Origin: Flavobacteriaceae bacterium | GTDB lineage: Bacteria > Bacteroidota > Bacteroidia > Flavobacteriales > Flavobacteriaceae | Length of the DNA: 64,000 nt | Reading direction: 5' to 3' | Assembly (NCBI GenBank): GCA_013373635.1 | Contig: JABXHN010000022.1 | Coordinates: forward strand, 186,001 to 250,000 | Shown: positions 9,292 through 18,121 of the stretch, piece by piece | How positions within the stretch are numbered: position 1 is the first letter of the stretch | How the letters are laid out: each line of letters begins with the position of its first letter | Notes under the pieces: model-generated | What the model was told of the DNA's origin: nothing | The model's input: only the letters and a program-made list of their open reading frames with translations | The model's database searches: none | Position numbers and translations under genes: made by a program

Positions 9292-10619
9292 TATCTGATA
9301 ATTTTATTGGGGAATACCACTGGACTCTCATGTCCATCAGCTCCTACAGCTGCGACTCCGAAGAAATAATTATCGATGACAATACCTTTTAAGGTGTGTT
9401 TGGTGTCTTGTGTATAAAAAGAATGATCCCATGTAGGAGAGGTGGTATCTCTCCAATAGACTTTGTAACCTTTAGCTCCATCAACTTCACTCCACTCCAA
9501 TCGAGCATCGGCTTCGACGATTCCCCCAATCCCTAATGTAGTTGGAGCAGGAGGAGCCCATGCCAAAGAGGCTAAGTTGATCGCATTTACGGCTGTGAGC
9601 TTAGCGGCATATTCAAAATTGACATGTTCAAAAGTATCTCCGTAATTAATTCCATTTTCTGTTCTAATATCTTGGTGTTGTTGGGTGTAATTTTCATGCG
9701 CTTCCATAATACGAATCCCCGCAAAACCAGCATCGTTAAAAGGTCTGTGGTGTCCACCACGTCCAAAACGATCCAAGCGATAAATCATCATAGGATTCAT
9801 ACTTGGCATATAAGTTTTGACGTTGTGATGTACATAACGAGCTAATTGTCTGGATATTCCATCGACTTCTCCTCCGTAAAATCGTCTTGATTTTCGAGCT
9901 TGTTCGGATTCAGTTGGAGGAACTGGTTCAGAAAAGATTCTAAAATCAACATTACTGATCGTACCATCTACTCCTTTGATATTTCCAATCATATCATTGT
10001 TGAGAATACCGATGATATCCCATCCTTTTTCTTTGGCATAAGCTGCTAGACCTTTTCCGCCATAAAGCCCTTGTTCTTCTCCAGATAGTCCCACAAAAAT
10101 GATGGAGTTTTCAAAACTGTATTTGGAGAGTATTCGCGCAGCTTCAATAGTCCCAGCCATACCCGACGCATTGTCATTCGCTCCAGGTGAATCTGAGGTA
10201 TAATCATTTGGATCACTGACTCTTGAATCAATATCGCCACTCATAATGACATAGCGATTGGGATATTTGGTTCCTCTTTTGATAGCGACAATATTGACAA
10301 TATCAACATCTTTAACAATTCTTGCCCCATCACCTTTCGGTGTAAAGTTGTGTTGCTCAAAAACCTCTAAACAGTTATTGCAATCCTTAGAAATTCTATT
10401 GAATTCTGCTTTGATCCAACGACGAGCTGCACCAATTCCTCGCTTTTCTGAGATGGTATCAGATAAGGTGTGTCTGGTTCCAAAATCAACTAAAGTTTTT
10501 ACAGTCGATTTAATACGATCAGGCGATACATCATTGATGATATCGTACATTCTAGAATCGGTTTGAGCATAAGAAAAGGCTGTAACTATCAGCGCTATAA
10601 ATAAAGTAAAGGGTTTCAT
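9291..10619 (-). CDS. M28 family metallopeptidase with C-terminal FN3-like domain
   Basis: A 442-residue secreted peptidase (Sec signal ending FSYAQ). The M28 core shows SPGANDNASG (Asp149), GLSGEEQG (Glu181/182) and NNDMIGN (Asp209), and a late GGHHRPF may give the last His ligand. The first zinc ligand, normally the His of a GHYDS-type motif, reads GDIDS here (Asp129-Ile-Asp131). Residues about 355-442 look like a fibronectin type III domain (LEWSEVDGAKGYKVYW). It begins the operon of secreted proteins. The aminopeptidase or exopeptidase role follows from the family; the effect of the ligand change is unknown. Confidence 0.88.
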   Translation of the reverse strand: MKPFTLFIALIVTAFSYAQTDSRMYDIINDVSPDRIKSTVKTLVDFGTRHTLSDTISEKRGIGAARRWIKAEFNRISKDCNNCLEVFEQHNFTPKGDGARIVKDVDIVNIVAIKRGTKYPNRYVIMSGDIDSRVSDPNDYTSDSPGANDNASGMAGTIEAARILSKYSFENSIIFVGLSGEEQGLYGGKGLAAYAKEKGWDIIGILNNDMIGNIKGVDGTISNVDFRIFSEPVPPTESEQARKSRRFYGGEVDGISRQLARYVHHNVKTYMPSMNPMMIYRLDRFGRGGHHRPFNDAGFAGIRIMEAHENYTQQHQDIRTENGINYGDTFEHVNFEYAAKLTAVNAINLASLAWAPPAPTTLGIGGIVEADARLEWSEVDGAKGYKVYWRDTTSPTWDHSFYTQDTKHTLKGIVIDNYFFGVAAVGADGHESPVVFPNKIIR

Positions 10620-10679
10620 AGGGTTTAGTTTGTCATAAAAATAACACTTTAGACTTAAAGGATCATAAATTTTGAAACT

Positions 10680-12104
10680 TTATTGGCTTTTCAAAGTATT
10701 TGAATCCGCTAAATCGATTATTTTTTTTAGAACCAAATCGTAATCCGCTTCTTCGGTGAATGCATTCATCGTATTGAGTCGAATGTAGACCTTTTCGTTT
10801 AGGATGGTTTGAAGAATGTAAAAATCACCTTCTTCTAGAAGTGATTGTCTAATTTCTTTGTTGATTTGATTGAGCTCTTGATCTGTTTTAGCGCGATGTA
10901 CATATCTAAAGCAGAGAATATTGGTGTCTGGATCAACTGCTAATTCAAGACTGGGATGTTGTTTGATTTTATCAGCCAACATTCTGCAATTGTCATACGT
11001 TTTGGTTACAAACTCATCAAAGATATCTTCAGAATAGGCTTTAATCATTACATACCACTCAATAGCCATCATGTTTTTGGTGCACTCAAAGGTTCGTTTG
11101 GCCAAATTACTCCAATCTTCTTCTTCGGTTGCTGTGAGTAGGTAATCTGCCTTTTGTTTGAAGGTATTATAGGAATCAGTTCCATTTTTAAAGAGTACAG
11201 CTGTGGTAATAGCGGGTAGCATCATCATTTTATGCCCATCGATTACAATGGAATCGGCTTTTTCGATTCCCTTTAAATCTCCTTTGTATGTAGTGGAAAA
11301 AATAGCGGCTCCACCGTGAGCTGCATCGATGTGATACCAGATGGAATGTTTTTGGCAAAATTCAGCAATAAAATTTAGGTCATCAATTTTACCAGTAGCG
11401 GTAGAGGGCGCATTCCCAATAAAGGCAATGACTTCAATTCCTTGTTCCAATGCCCTTTGATAGTTTTTTTCAACTTGATGTTCATCAATGGTAAAGTCTT
11501 CTTTTGAGGGGAGTAAGATAAGACCTTCAGCTTCTAATCCCATGATTCTACCGGTGCGTTCAATTGAGTAGTGCGCCTGTTCACCCACCATGATCCCCAA
11601 TCGTTTGGCATTTGGATGACGATTTAAGTAGGCTGCCTTAGCGGCTAGGAGCGCTGTTAAATTCCCCAAGGATCCACCAGAGGTTAAAAAGCCTCTTGAG
11701 TTTTTGTCATAACCAACTTTATTGGAAAGTAATTCACAAACAATACGTTCAATAGCGTTGTTGGCCATCCCCATTTCATAGACTGCTGATCCGTTGTTTA
11801 AAAAGGAACTAACCAGTCCTGCAATAGCACTCAGTGGAGCAGTTGCTCCAACTTGATGCCCCATATATTTTTTGTGATGGGTGCGTACGGAGCGATCTAG
11901 AACGTTTTCAAAAAAGTTTTCAGCTGAAGTAAATTCAAAGTCATTCCAAAATTGATATTCAGTTTCGGCATCCTTGTAGGGAATCGCTTTCCCTTTACCA
12001 TTAATAGCATTTGACAAATGATTGGAAAGTAATTCAACAGTAGCATTCGCTTGTTTTTTAAAGTCCTCAGCGTTGTATACCTTAGAGAGTTTTGATGAGT
12101 TCAT
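10680..12104 (-). CDS. PLP-dependent group II amino-acid decarboxylase-like protein
   Basis: A 474-residue cytoplasmic enzyme of the aspartate aminotransferase fold. The PLP site is clear: TSGGSLGN (141-148) grips the phosphate, His178 stacks on the ring, DAAHGG (260-265) holds the pyridine nitrogen, and Lys292 in IDGHKMMMLP forms the Schiff base. These are features of the DDC/GAD family of decarboxylases, which act on glutamate, aromatic amino acids, 2,4-diaminobutyrate or aspartate. The substrate cannot be read from the sequence. It stands alone between the terminator of the fad operon and the M28 gene, 60 bases away, and may have its own promoter. Confidence 0.85.
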   Translation of the reverse strand: MNSSKLSKVYNAEDFKKQANATVELLSNHLSNAINGKGKAIPYKDAETEYQFWNDFEFTSAENFFENVLDRSVRTHHKKYMGHQVGATAPLSAIAGLVSSFLNNGSAVYEMGMANNAIERIVCELLSNKVGYDKNSRGFLTSGGSLGNLTALLAAKAAYLNRHPNAKRLGIMVGEQAHYSIERTGRIMGLEAEGLILLPSKEDFTIDEHQVEKNYQRALEQGIEVIAFIGNAPSTATGKIDDLNFIAEFCQKHSIWYHIDAAHGGAAIFSTTYKGDLKGIEKADSIVIDGHKMMMLPAITTAVLFKNGTDSYNTFKQKADYLLTATEEEDWSNLAKRTFECTKNMMAIEWYVMIKAYSEDIFDEFVTKTYDNCRMLADKIKQHPSLELAVDPDTNILCFRYVHRAKTDQELNQINKEIRQSLLEEGDFYILQTILNEKVYIRLNTMNAFTEEADYDLVLKKIIDLADSNTLKSQ

Positions 12105-12130
12105 TGAAGGGTGTTTAGCACAAGCAATTT

Positions 12131-12162
12131 AAATAAAAAAAGCTATCCATTGGATAGCTTTT
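12131..12162 (-). terminator. Terminator of the fadNAE operon
   Basis: An 11-bp perfect stem (12138-12148 with 12152-12162, loop ATT) reads AAAAGCTATCC/GGATAGCTTTT. On the minus strand it ends in an A-interrupted U-run, just beyond the stop of the acyl-CoA dehydrogenase gene. Confidence 0.85.
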
Positions 12163-12183
12163 ACCTACTAAATTAAATTTCAA

Positions 12184-13995
12184 CTATTGATCAAAAGTAT
12201 AGCCGTCTTTGGCTTTAATTTCCTCAGCAATTAAATTCTTAAGTTCGATGACGTTGGGATAATTAACGTATTTGGTAAAACGTCTAAGTCCCATCAGTAG
12301 CATACGCTGCATATCTCCATCAGCAAAAGAGATGATCGCTTCTTTTCCTTTGGATGCTGCTATTTCTACTGCTTGATAGAGGTAGAGTTTCGACATGGCG
12401 ATCTCAGCCTTTTGACTGTCTTCTCCAAATCGTTTGGCGTTTTTCTCAGTTCTAAGGATGGCTGATTCTGCCATATAGATCTCAATCAGCATATCAGAGG
12501 CTGCTAAGAGCAGTTGTTGGTGTTCTTCTAGTTCCATTCCAAAAGTTTCAACAGCTTTCCCAGCAACCATTAGAAAGGCCTTTTTGAGCTTTTTGATCAT
12601 GTCTTTTTCTTCGGCAAAAAGCGCTGAGTAATCTGGAGTGTCAAAATCAGGAATACCGAGTAGTTCTTCGCCCACAGCTGTAGCTGGACCTAGAAGGTCT
12701 ACATGGCCTTTCATCGCTTTTTTGAGCAACATACCCACGATGAGCATACGGTTGATTTCATTGGTTCCCTCGTAAATTCTAGCGATACGAGCATCTCTAT
12801 AGGCAGATTCCATCGGTGCATCGGCGCTGAATCCCATTCCTCCGTAGAGTTGTACTCCTTCGTCGGCTGTTTGCTGAGCGTCTTCTGAAAGCGCTATCTT
12901 TAAGATGGATGCTTCAATAGCGTATTCTTCAACACCTTTGAGCTCTGCTTCCTGATGTGAATTACCTGCTGCTTCTCTAAGGGCTATACGATCTTCAATA
13001 TTCTTTGAGGCTCTATAGACTGCAGATTCTCCTACATAGGTATTGGTTGCCATTTGAGCAATCTTTGCTTTAATGGCTCCAAAGTCTCCAATTGGAGTTT
13101 TAAATTGTAAGCGCTCTTTGGCATAGGATGTCGAGAGATTGGTGATTCTTCGCTGTGCTTCGATACAGGCACCAGCGAGTTTAATACGACCAACATTAAG
13201 GGCATTCATGGCTATTTTAAAACCATTGCCTCTTTCAGAGAGCATATTTTCTACAGGCACTTTGGTATTGTCAAAGAAAACTTGACGAGTAGAAGAGGAG
13301 TGAATTCCCATTTTGTGCTCTTCTTCTCCCATACTAATACCGTTATTGGAATCATTTTCTACAATAAATCCAGTAATGTTTTTGTCGTCTTCAATTCGAG
13401 CAAAGACAATAAATAGATTGCAGAATCCCGCATTGGAGATCCACATTTTTTGTCCAGTGATTAGATAGTGCTTTCCATCCTCACTGAGTACAGCCTTGGT
13501 CTTACCAGAGTTGGCATCCGATCCAGCTGTAGGTTCGGTTAAGCAATAAGCACCGAACCACTCACCACTAGCGAGTTTGGGAACGTATTTTTGTTTTTGT
13601 TCTTCAGTTCCATAGAGGGTGATTGGTAGGGTTCCAATCCCTGTATGTGCCCCAAAAGCAGTACTAAAGGATCCTGTTACACCAGAAATATAATCACAGA
13701 CGAGCATGGTGGATACAAATCCCATTCCCATTCCGCCATAGGCTTCTGGTACAGCGATGGATAAGAGTCCCAGTTCACCAGCTTTTTTCATACACTGAAA
13801 AGTGAACTCATAATCTTTTTTCTCAAAGCGTTCCCAATTTGCCCAAAGTTCTCGGTCTACGAATTCCTTGGTACTATCACGCATCATCTTTTGTTCTTCA
13901 GAGAGATCCTCCAAAGTAAAAACATCATCGCAAGAGGTTTCTTTGACAATAAAATGTCCACCTCTCAATAATTCATTTTTTTCTTGAGTTTCCAT
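12184..13995 (-). CDS. fadE: Acyl-CoA dehydrogenase, FadE (Bacillus-type)
   Basis: This FAD enzyme performs the first step of beta-oxidation, acyl-CoA to trans-2-enoyl-CoA. The 603-residue protein shows the flavin-binding signature YCLTEPTAGSD (about 150-160), a central domain, and the C-terminal IYEGTNEINR motif with the probable catalytic base Glu409. About 170 residues follow the usual catalytic domain, as in the 594-residue FadE of Bacillus subtilis. It is the third enzyme gene of a marR-fadN-fadA-fadE operon, 11 bases after fadA, and a terminator follows. Family and step are certain; the chain-length preference is unknown. Confidence 0.92.
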   Translation of the reverse strand: METQEKNELLRGGHFIVKETSCDDVFTLEDLSEEQKMMRDSTKEFVDRELWANWERFEKKDYEFTFQCMKKAGELGLLSIAVPEAYGGMGMGFVSTMLVCDYISGVTGSFSTAFGAHTGIGTLPITLYGTEEQKQKYVPKLASGEWFGAYCLTEPTAGSDANSGKTKAVLSEDGKHYLITGQKMWISNAGFCNLFIVFARIEDDKNITGFIVENDSNNGISMGEEEHKMGIHSSSTRQVFFDNTKVPVENMLSERGNGFKIAMNALNVGRIKLAGACIEAQRRITNLSTSYAKERLQFKTPIGDFGAIKAKIAQMATNTYVGESAVYRASKNIEDRIALREAAGNSHQEAELKGVEEYAIEASILKIALSEDAQQTADEGVQLYGGMGFSADAPMESAYRDARIARIYEGTNEINRMLIVGMLLKKAMKGHVDLLGPATAVGEELLGIPDFDTPDYSALFAEEKDMIKKLKKAFLMVAGKAVETFGMELEEHQQLLLAASDMLIEIYMAESAILRTEKNAKRFGEDSQKAEIAMSKLYLYQAVEIAASKGKEAIISFADGDMQRMLLMGLRRFTKYVNYPNVIELKNLIAEEIKAKDGYTFDQ

Positions 13996-14006
13996 ATGCT
14001 CAGTGT

Positions 14007-15197
14007 TTATTGTAAAAATTCAAAAATTCCAGCTGCACCTTGACCCGTTCCTACGCACATCGTAACGATTCCGTGCTTGCCTTTTAAGTTTCTAGATCTC
14101 ATTTCAGAAATGAGTTGTGTTGTGAGTTTCGCTCCTGTGCATCCCAAGGGATGTCCGAGTGCGATAGCTCCTCCGTTTACATTGACAATCTCGGGATTGA
14201 GCCCAAGGGTCTTGATCACTGCGAGTGACTGTGAAGCAAAGGCTTCATTGAGTTCTATAAGTTCAATTTGATCTTGTTTTAAGCCAGCTAAATTCAGGGC
14301 TTTTGGAATCGCTTCAACTGGTCCTATTCCCATGATTCTAGGGGGAACTCCTGCTGCTGCATAGGATGCCAGTCGTGCAATGGGTTCTAAATTGAGTTCT
14401 TTTACTAAATCTTCACTCATAACCATTACAAAGGCAGCTCCATCACTCATTTGAGAGGAGTTACCAGCAGTTACACCACCTCTAGCATCAAATACGGGTC
14501 TTAATTTAGATAGTGCTTCTATCGAAGTGTCTTTTCGTGGTCCTTCATCACGGTCAACCGTGTAGGATTTGGAAGCTTTCTTCCCATTGGAGTCCACATA
14601 AACCTGTTCAATTGTAATAGGTACAATTTGATCTTTAAATTTTCCAGCTTCTTGAGCAGCAATTGCTTTTTGATGGGACTGATAGGAGAATTGATCTTGT
14701 TCTTCTCGGCTTACTTCATATTGACTGGCAACAGCCTCAGCGGTAAGTCCCATTCCCCAATAGTAATCCTCTAAGCCTTTCTTTGCAAGTTCATAGCTAG
14801 GGGTAGGTTTATAACCTCCCATTGGAATATAACTCATGCTTTCAGCACCTCCTGCAATAATACAGTCCGCCATTCCCGATTGTATTTTGGCAGTGGCAAT
14901 TGCAATGGTTTCAAGTCCAGAGGCACAGTATCGATTGACAGTCATTCCAGGTACATCGACAATATCGAGCCCCATAAGTGAAATAAATCTTCCCACATTG
15001 AGCCCTTGTTCAGCTTCAGGCATGGCATTACCAACAATCACATCATCGATTCTTTTTTTGTCGAGTTCTGGAAGTTGCTCTAAGAGGTATTGAATAGTTT
15101 CAGCAGCCAATTCATCCGGTCTTTTAAAACGGAAGACTCCTTTTGGAGCTTTTCCAACAGCGGTGCGATAGGCTTTGACGATATAGGCAGTTTTCAT
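14007..15197 (-). CDS. fadA: 3-ketoacyl-CoA thiolase, FadA
   Basis: This enzyme cleaves 3-ketoacyl-CoA with CoA to acetyl-CoA and a shortened acyl-CoA. The protein has 396 residues, the usual thiolase length. The nucleophile Cys91 lies in NRYCASGLET, His349 in GGAIALGHPLGCTG, and the second Cys381 in CVGTGQGAAG. It sits 4 bases downstream of fadN and 11 bases upstream of fadE, so the three enzymes of the cycle are made from one message. Confidence 0.95.
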   Translation of the reverse strand: MKTAYIVKAYRTAVGKAPKGVFRFKRPDELAAETIQYLLEQLPELDKKRIDDVIVGNAMPEAEQGLNVGRFISLMGLDIVDVPGMTVNRYCASGLETIAIATAKIQSGMADCIIAGGAESMSYIPMGGYKPTPSYELAKKGLEDYYWGMGLTAEAVASQYEVSREEQDQFSYQSHQKAIAAQEAGKFKDQIVPITIEQVYVDSNGKKASKSYTVDRDEGPRKDTSIEALSKLRPVFDARGGVTAGNSSQMSDGAAFVMVMSEDLVKELNLEPIARLASYAAAGVPPRIMGIGPVEAIPKALNLAGLKQDQIELIELNEAFASQSLAVIKTLGLNPEIVNVNGGAIALGHPLGCTGAKLTTQLISEMRSRNLKGKHGIVTMCVGTGQGAAGIFEFLQ

Positions 15198-15201
15198 TTG
15201 T

Positions 15202-17595
15202 TTAATTTCTTAAGGGTTTTCCAGTTTTTAACATATGTTGAATGCGCTCAAGTGTTTTTCGTTCACTACAGAGTGATAGGAATGCTTCTCTTTCTAAATC
15301 CAATAAGTATCGCTCTGATACTAGTGTTGCCTCAGAGAGATCACCACCAGCCATAACATAGGCTAATTTGTTTGCTATCTTCTTATCGTGCTCTGAGATA
15401 TAATTACCTGCGAGCATGGAATCAGTTCCTACCATAAACATTCCCAAGGCTTGTTTACCAAGTACTTTGATATCGGTTCTCTCAATCGGTTTAGTGTATC
15501 CCGCATCAGCCATCAGTATCGCATGTGCTTTTGCAACTGCTAATTGACGGTCCTTGTTAACTACTACCACATCTTTGCCTTTTTGCATTGAGAAATTGTC
15601 ATAGGCTTCATAGGCAGAGGTAGAAACCTTAGCCATTGCGATAGCTAAAAAGTGTTCTCTTAGACTGTTGAGTTCTACATCGTTCTTTTGATAGGTATCT
15701 GAAGCTCTTAGAGTCATTTCTTTGGAACCTGCTCCACCAGGGATTACTCCAACTCCAAATTCAACAAGACCCATATAGGTTTCTGCAGCAGCCACTATCT
15801 TATCGGCGTGTAAACTAAGTTCACAACCACCTCCAAAGGTCATTCCATGTGGTGCTGATATGGTTGGGATCGAACTATAACGCATTCGCATTACCGTATT
15901 TTGGAACATTTTAATAGCCGTATTCAGCTCTTCGTATTCCTGTTCAACAGCCATCATAAAAATCATCGCTAGATTGGCTCCCACTGAAAAGTTGGGGCCT
16001 TGGTTTCCAACGATAAGCCCTCTAAAGTCTTTTTCAGCAATATCAATCGCTTTATTGAGTCCTTGAATAACATCACCTCCAAGAGTATTCATCTTGGATC
16101 GAAACTCTACATTTAAAATACCATCCCCTAAATCTTCTACGACTACTCCAGAGTTCTTATAAACAGCGGATTGTTCACGAATATTATCTAAGACAATAAA
16201 GGACTCCTGTCCTGGAATCTTCGTCTGATCTTTTGAATTGGTATCGTAATAGTAATTAGCACCTTCTTTAACGGTGTAAAAAGTGTGATTGTTTTCAGCG
16301 AGTTCTTTGACCCAATCAGCCACTTCTAATCCCTGTGCATTAGCCAAACCAACACCTTCTTTGATTCCAATGGCTTGCCATATCTGAAAAGGACCGTGTT
16401 GCCATCCAAATCCAGCCTTCATTGCATCGTCGATCTGGTAACAGTGATCGGCAATTTCAGGGATACGATGGGAAACGTATGCAAATAGCGCACCAAATGA
16501 CTTTCTGTAAAATTCACCAGCCTTATCTTTACCTTTAATAAGGACCGAAAAACGATCGATCACCTCATCGATTGTTTTGGTAAGCTCTAGGGTAGCAAAT
16601 TTTGCTCTTTTATTCGCTCGGTATTCAAGTGTATTTAAATCTAAGGTCTGAATTTCAGAACCTCCCTTTTCGTTTTTAACTTTTTGATAAAATCCTTTTC
16701 CAGTCTTAGATCCCAGCATATTCTCTTTCTGCATATGGGCTATAAAATCAGGAATTTTAAAAAGCTCTAAACGTTCATCTTCCTTACAATTTTCTTCAAT
16801 ACCATTAGCAACGTGAACAAGGGTGTCTAATCCAACCACATCAACAGTTCTAAAAGTCGCTGATTTTGGTCTACCGATGACAGGTCCTGTGAGTTTATCT
16901 ACTTCTTCAACAGTCATATCTAATTCCTTCACCAAGTGAAATAGCGATTGTATTCCAAAAATTCCGATGCGATTCCCAATAAAAGCTGGAGTGTCTTTTG
17001 CAATGACACTGGTTTTTCCAAGGAATTTTTCGCCATATGAATTTAAAAAGTCAATCACAGATGAATCTGTTTTTGGACCAGGAATGATTTCAAAAAGTTT
17101 TAGATAACGTGCAGGGTTAAAGAAGTGTGTTCCACAAAAGTGCTTCTGAAAGTCGTCACTTCTACCTTCACTCATAAATCGAATTGGGATCCCAGAGGTA
17201 TTAGAGGTGACAAGAGTGCCTTCCTTACGGTATTTTTCAATTTGTTCATATACCTGCTTCTTGATGTCTAAACGTTCAACAACCACTTCGATGATCCAAT
17301 CCACATCTGCAATCTTAGCTATGTCATCTTCAGTATTACCTGTGCTGATTCGTCCAGCAAATGAACTGTGATAGAACGGTGCAGGTTTGTGGCTAAGAGC
17401 CTTTATTAGTGCTGTTTCAGAGAGGTAATTTCTCTTGTTTTTGCACTTTGAAGCTAATTTTGGATCCATTTTATCTTCAGGAATTACAATATCCAAAAGC
17501 AGCACTTTGACTCCAATATTTGCAAAGTGAGCAGCGATACCAGAACCCATAATTCCAGAACCGATAACTGCTACTTTTTCAATGTGTTTTCTCAT
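15202..17595 (-). CDS. fadN: 3-hydroxyacyl-CoA dehydrogenase / enoyl-CoA hydratase, FadN
   Basis: A two-function beta-oxidation enzyme of 797 residues. The NAD-binding 3-hydroxyacyl-CoA dehydrogenase half comes first (GSGIMGSGIA near the N-terminus). The crotonase/enoyl-CoA hydratase half comes last (MTFGGGCELSLHAD and VGVIPGGAGSKEM). This order is the reverse of E. coli FadB and matches Bacillus FadN. I chose the ATG at 17595 because the longer reading would need a TTG at 17604 and would overlap the MarR gene. Only one base separates it from the marR stop, so translation is probably coupled. Confidence 0.93.
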   Translation of the reverse strand: MRKHIEKVAVIGSGIMGSGIAAHFANIGVKVLLLDIVIPEDKMDPKLASKCKNKRNYLSETALIKALSHKPAPFYHSSFAGRISTGNTEDDIAKIADVDWIIEVVVERLDIKKQVYEQIEKYRKEGTLVTSNTSGIPIRFMSEGRSDDFQKHFCGTHFFNPARYLKLFEIIPGPKTDSSVIDFLNSYGEKFLGKTSVIAKDTPAFIGNRIGIFGIQSLFHLVKELDMTVEEVDKLTGPVIGRPKSATFRTVDVVGLDTLVHVANGIEENCKEDERLELFKIPDFIAHMQKENMLGSKTGKGFYQKVKNEKGGSEIQTLDLNTLEYRANKRAKFATLELTKTIDEVIDRFSVLIKGKDKAGEFYRKSFGALFAYVSHRIPEIADHCYQIDDAMKAGFGWQHGPFQIWQAIGIKEGVGLANAQGLEVADWVKELAENNHTFYTVKEGANYYYDTNSKDQTKIPGQESFIVLDNIREQSAVYKNSGVVVEDLGDGILNVEFRSKMNTLGGDVIQGLNKAIDIAEKDFRGLIVGNQGPNFSVGANLAMIFMMAVEQEYEELNTAIKMFQNTVMRMRYSSIPTISAPHGMTFGGGCELSLHADKIVAAAETYMGLVEFGVGVIPGGAGSKEMTLRASDTYQKNDVELNSLREHFLAIAMAKVSTSAYEAYDNFSMQKGKDVVVVNKDRQLAVAKAHAILMADAGYTKPIERTDIKVLGKQALGMFMVGTDSMLAGNYISEHDKKIANKLAYVMAGGDLSEATLVSERYLLDLEREAFLSLCSERKTLERIQHMLKTGKPLRN

Positions 17596-17596
17596 T

Positions 17597-18025
17597 TTAT
17601 TCAATTTGTTCGTTTGCGTAACTTTTAATTACCTCAATGACTTCAAAGAAATTTTGAAGTTTTTCCTTGTTGAGTTTATGGTCGATGATTTCATTAAAGT
17701 GAAAGACCTCTTTTTTTGATTCATCTCTCATTTTAAGACCTTCTTTGGTCAGTTGTATGATTACAGATCTACCGTCTGTAGGATGTGCTACTTTTCTGAT
17801 GACCCCTTTTGCTTCCATGAGTTTTAAGGTTCTTGAAAGTGAAGTGGCTTCAATTCCCATCAGTGGCCCTAGTGCAGTAGATGGAGTTCCTATTTTTGGA
17901 TCGATGCTCAAGAGAACAAACGCTTGAGTCATAGTTGCTCCATAGGACTTAGCACGCTCGTTGTACATCTTTTGAACAGCTTGCCATGCAGTTCGAAGTG
18001 CGTAATCAATAGTTGTTTTGCTCAT
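17597..18025 (-). CDS. MarR family transcriptional regulator of the fad operon
   Basis: A 142-residue winged-helix protein starting at the ATG at 18025 (MSKTTIDYA). A longer reading frame up to 18130 would run through the divergent promoter region and is rejected. The MarR core is visible: helix-turn-helix ATSLSRTLKLMEAKGVIRK, then the wing with the conserved DGRSVIIQLTKEG. It is the first gene of the marR-fadN-fadA-fadE operon and diverges from an acyl-CoA synthetase gene, so it probably senses acyl-CoA or fatty acids and represses both units. That role is inferred from position and from the palindrome in the shared promoter region. Confidence 0.88.
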   Translation of the reverse strand: MSKTTIDYALRTAWQAVQKMYNERAKSYGATMTQAFVLLSIDPKIGTPSTALGPLMGIEATSLSRTLKLMEAKGVIRKVAHPTDGRSVIIQLTKEGLKMRDESKKEVFHFNEIIDHKLNKEKLQNFFEVIEVIKSYANEQIE

Positions 18026-18058
18026 AAGATTTGAAATCAGTTTAAATATATAAAATAA

Positions 18059-18076
18059 TATTATGCATGCATAATA
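18059..18076. promoter_or_regulatory. 18-bp perfect palindrome, candidate MarR operator
   Basis: The sequence TATTATGCATGCATAATA equals its own reverse complement. It lies between the divergent marR-fadNAE and acyl-CoA synthetase genes. On the minus strand a -7-like element TATATTTA (18043-18050) starts 8 bases away, so a bound MarR dimer would cover the spacer and -33 region of that promoter. Confidence 0.65.
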
Positions 18077-18121
18077 AATTTGTGTTAAATTTTTGTAATT
18101 TGACTTCACAAATAGAAGACT

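Noticed and set aside
17593-17604. Earlier start of fadN at 17604
   Set aside because: It would need a TTG and overlap marR; the ATG at 17595 sits one base after the marR stop and matches the family N-terminus.
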